A stretch of 6,895 nucleotides of DNA, taken from contig PBHT01000011.1 in assembly GCA_002720285.1 (NCBI GenBank), positions 20,991 through 27,885 on the forward strand, read 5' to 3'. This stretch comes from Acidobacteriota bacterium (GTDB lineage: Bacteria; Acidobacteriota; Vicinamibacteria; Vicinamibacterales; UBA823). The position numbers were made by a program, and so were the translations under genes. Under the pieces are notes generated by a model. That model saw nothing but the letters and a program-made list of their open reading frames with translations. It was not told where the DNA came from and made no database searches. Below, in pieces: positions 5,688 to 6,895 of the stretch (position 1 is the first letter of the stretch; every line of letters begins with the position of its first letter).

Positions 5688-5717
5688 CTAACCATCTAGA
5701 ACCCCATCTCCTTTTTG

Positions 5718-5734
5718 TAATTGAAGTTCAATTA
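5718..5734. promoter_or_regulatory. Perfect 17-bp palindrome upstream of gyrB (possible operator)
   Basis: TAATTGAA (5718-5725), G, TTCAATTA (5727-5734): two perfect 8-bp arms around a single central base. It fills the middle of the 69-nt dnaN-gyrB gap and ends 22 nt before the gyrB start. The size and symmetry suit a dimeric repressor's binding site; as RNA the one-base loop would force a shorter hairpin. There is no T-run to suggest a terminator. I cannot name a regulator. Confidence 0.5.
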
Positions 5735-5756
5735 GTTTGTTTTCGGCGTCGCACAC

Positions 5757-6895
5757 ATGGTGGAACAAAAAATCATAGTCCCCAAACAGTCTTCACCAGA
5801 AGCTGTTAGCCCAATAGCTAAAGAACCGGTCCATCCCAATAGTGCTGTTAAGCCTTTTGATAATGGAGGTCTGGTTGATTCCTATGATGCCAAGAAAATT
5901 AAGGTTTTAGAGGGCCTTAAGGCTGTCAGGAAACGGCCGGCGATGTATGTTGGTTCCACAGGTGCTGTAGGTCTCCACCATCTTGTTTATGAGGTTGTCG
6001 ACAATTCCATTGATGAGGCGTTGGCTGGGTATTGCCATGAGATTAATGTCACGGTCCACCTAGATAACTCGGTCACGGTAGCCGACGACGGTCGGGGTAT
6101 TCCTGTTGATAAGCATGCGAGTGGAAAATCGGCTGCCGAGGTAGTTATGACAGTCCTGCATGCCGGCGGCAAGTTCGATAATTCAAGTTATAAGGTGTCT
6201 GGTGGTCTGCACGGCGTGGGCATTTCGGTTGTTAACGCGCTGTCTGCCACACTGGATCTTGAAATCTGGCGCGACGGCAACGTATACCACCAAACCTATG
6301 AGCGCGGCGTTGCCGTCAGCAATCTTGAGGCGACCGGAACAACCAAGCGCCGTGGGACTAAGGTTACGTTCCAACCAGACTCTGAGATTTTTGAGAATGT
6401 CGAGTTTAGTTTCGACACCCTAGCCCAACGTCTTCGAGAACTCGCATTTTTGAATGCCGGCGTCACAATTACGCTCGATGATGTCCGCTCGAGCAAGAAT
6501 CATAAATTTCTCTATGATGGCGGCATTGTGTCATTTGTAACATTTCTCAATAAGAACAAAGCAGCGGTTAATGAGCAGCCTATCTTTATGAAAGGCGACC
6601 GGGGCGGCACGGATGTCGAGATCGCGCTTCAATGGAACGATAGCTATACGGAGACGGTGTACTCCTTTGCTAATAACATCAACACGCACGAGGGTGGCAC
6701 ACATTTATCAGGCCTTAAGTCGGCGCTTACACGCACCGTTAATAGTTACGCGACGCGACATAACCTGACGAAGGATTTATCTGAGAGCATTAGCGGCGAC
6801 GACATCCGAGAGGGACTAACCGCAGTTATTAGCGTTAAGATTCCGCAGCCTCAATTCGAAGGGCAGACAAAAACCAAGCTCGGCAACACCGAGGT
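5757..6895 (+). CDS. gyrB: DNA gyrase subunit B (C-terminus cut by window edge)
   Basis: ATPase subunit of DNA gyrase, which with GyrA introduces negative supercoils. The frame is open for 379 codons from the ATG at 5757 to the right edge, about half of the usual protein. GHKL ATPase motifs: EVVDNSIDEA (79-88; Glu79 and Asn83 match E. coli Glu42 and Asn46), DDGRGIP (110-116), the ATP lid GGLHGVG (149-155) and Thr201 (E. coli Thr165). Arg172 matches the coumarin-contact Arg136. The transducer domain reaches the QTK loop (370-372), where Lys372 matches Lys337. Tyr43 matches the arm residue Tyr5, so the protein has about 38 extra N-terminal residues. Only ATG 5757 or the adjacent GTG 5760 can start upstream of the arm; an in-frame TAG lies at 5733-5735. 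No Shine-Dalgarno is seen. ParE is the main alternative, less likely given the dnaA-dnaN context. Confidence 0.95.
   Translation, partial: MVEQKIIVPKQSSPEAVSPIAKEPVHPNSAVKPFDNGGLVDSYDAKKIKVLEGLKAVRKRPAMYVGSTGAVGLHHLVYEVVDNSIDEALAGYCHEINVTVHLDNSVTVADDGRGIPVDKHASGKSAAEVVMTVLHAGGKFDNSSYKVSGGLHGVGISVVNALSATLDLEIWRDGNVYHQTYERGVAVSNLEATGTTKRRGTKVTFQPDSEIFENVEFSFDTLAQRLRELAFLNAGVTITLDDVRSSKNHKFLYDGGIVSFVTFLNKNKAAVNEQPIFMKGDRGGTDVEIALQWNDSYTETVYSFANNINTHEGGTHLSGLKSALTRTVNSYATRHNLTKDLSESISGDDIREGLTAVISVKIPQPQFEGQTKTKLGNTE

Noticed and set aside
5688..5756. Intrinsic terminator after dnaN
   Set aside because: The palindrome there is not followed by a T-tract and has a one-base centre; an operator fits better.
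1..6895. CRISPR array, tRNA, insertion sequence, attachment site or defence system
   Set aside because: Scanning found no spaced direct repeats, cloverleaf, transposase motif or terminal inverted repeats; nearly all the DNA is explained by core genes and the origin.

Overview
The window is a bacterial chromosome replication-origin neighbourhood. It holds the ends of two divergent gene blocks: rpmH-rnpA-yidD-yidC on the minus strand (left) and dnaA, dnaN, gyrB on the plus strand (right). All seven genes are core housekeeping genes, recognised from their conserved motifs. Both outermost genes are cut by the window edges: yidC lacks its C-terminus and gyrB is cut just after its QTK loop. The organism is Gram-negative-like, because YidC has the long periplasmic domain. 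The DnaA domain IV sequence and the general look of YidC, DnaN and GyrB suggest Acidobacteriota or a neighbouring phylum. That placement is from memory and is tentative.

Left block (1-2483, minus): L34 (rpmH, GTG start), RNase P protein (rnpA, GTG start), the YidD membrane-insertion factor and the YidC insertase. Spacings are 88, 4 and 10 nt, so they probably form one operon, read from a good sigma70-type promoter at 2531-2560. Middle (2484-2938): a 455-nt divergent intergenic region with the rpmH promoter, a candidate dnaA promoter and a cluster of imperfect DnaA boxes built around a perfect TTTCCACA/TGTGGAAA inverted repeat. dnaA follows (2939-4270). Between dnaA and dnaN (4271-4562) is an AT-rich gap with four DnaA-box-like sites, two hairpins, a perfect TATAAT and a possible DnaA-trio stretch. 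This is the best candidate for the unwinding part of oriC. dnaN (4563-5687) is followed after 69 nt by gyrB, with no recF between them. That gap contains a perfect 17-bp palindrome.

Together the genes cover initiation (DnaA), processivity (beta clamp), supercoil control (GyrB), tRNA processing and ribosome assembly (RnpA, L34), and membrane protein insertion (YidD, YidC). I see no mobile element, CRISPR array, tRNA, defence system or unknown gene. The points worth a second look concern the origin: DnaA boxes on both sides of dnaA, none with the canonical TTATCCACA sequence, together with a DnaA whose DNA-binding domain differs from E. coli at two contact positions; the operator-like palindrome before gyrB; the N-terminal extension of GyrB; and the missing recF.
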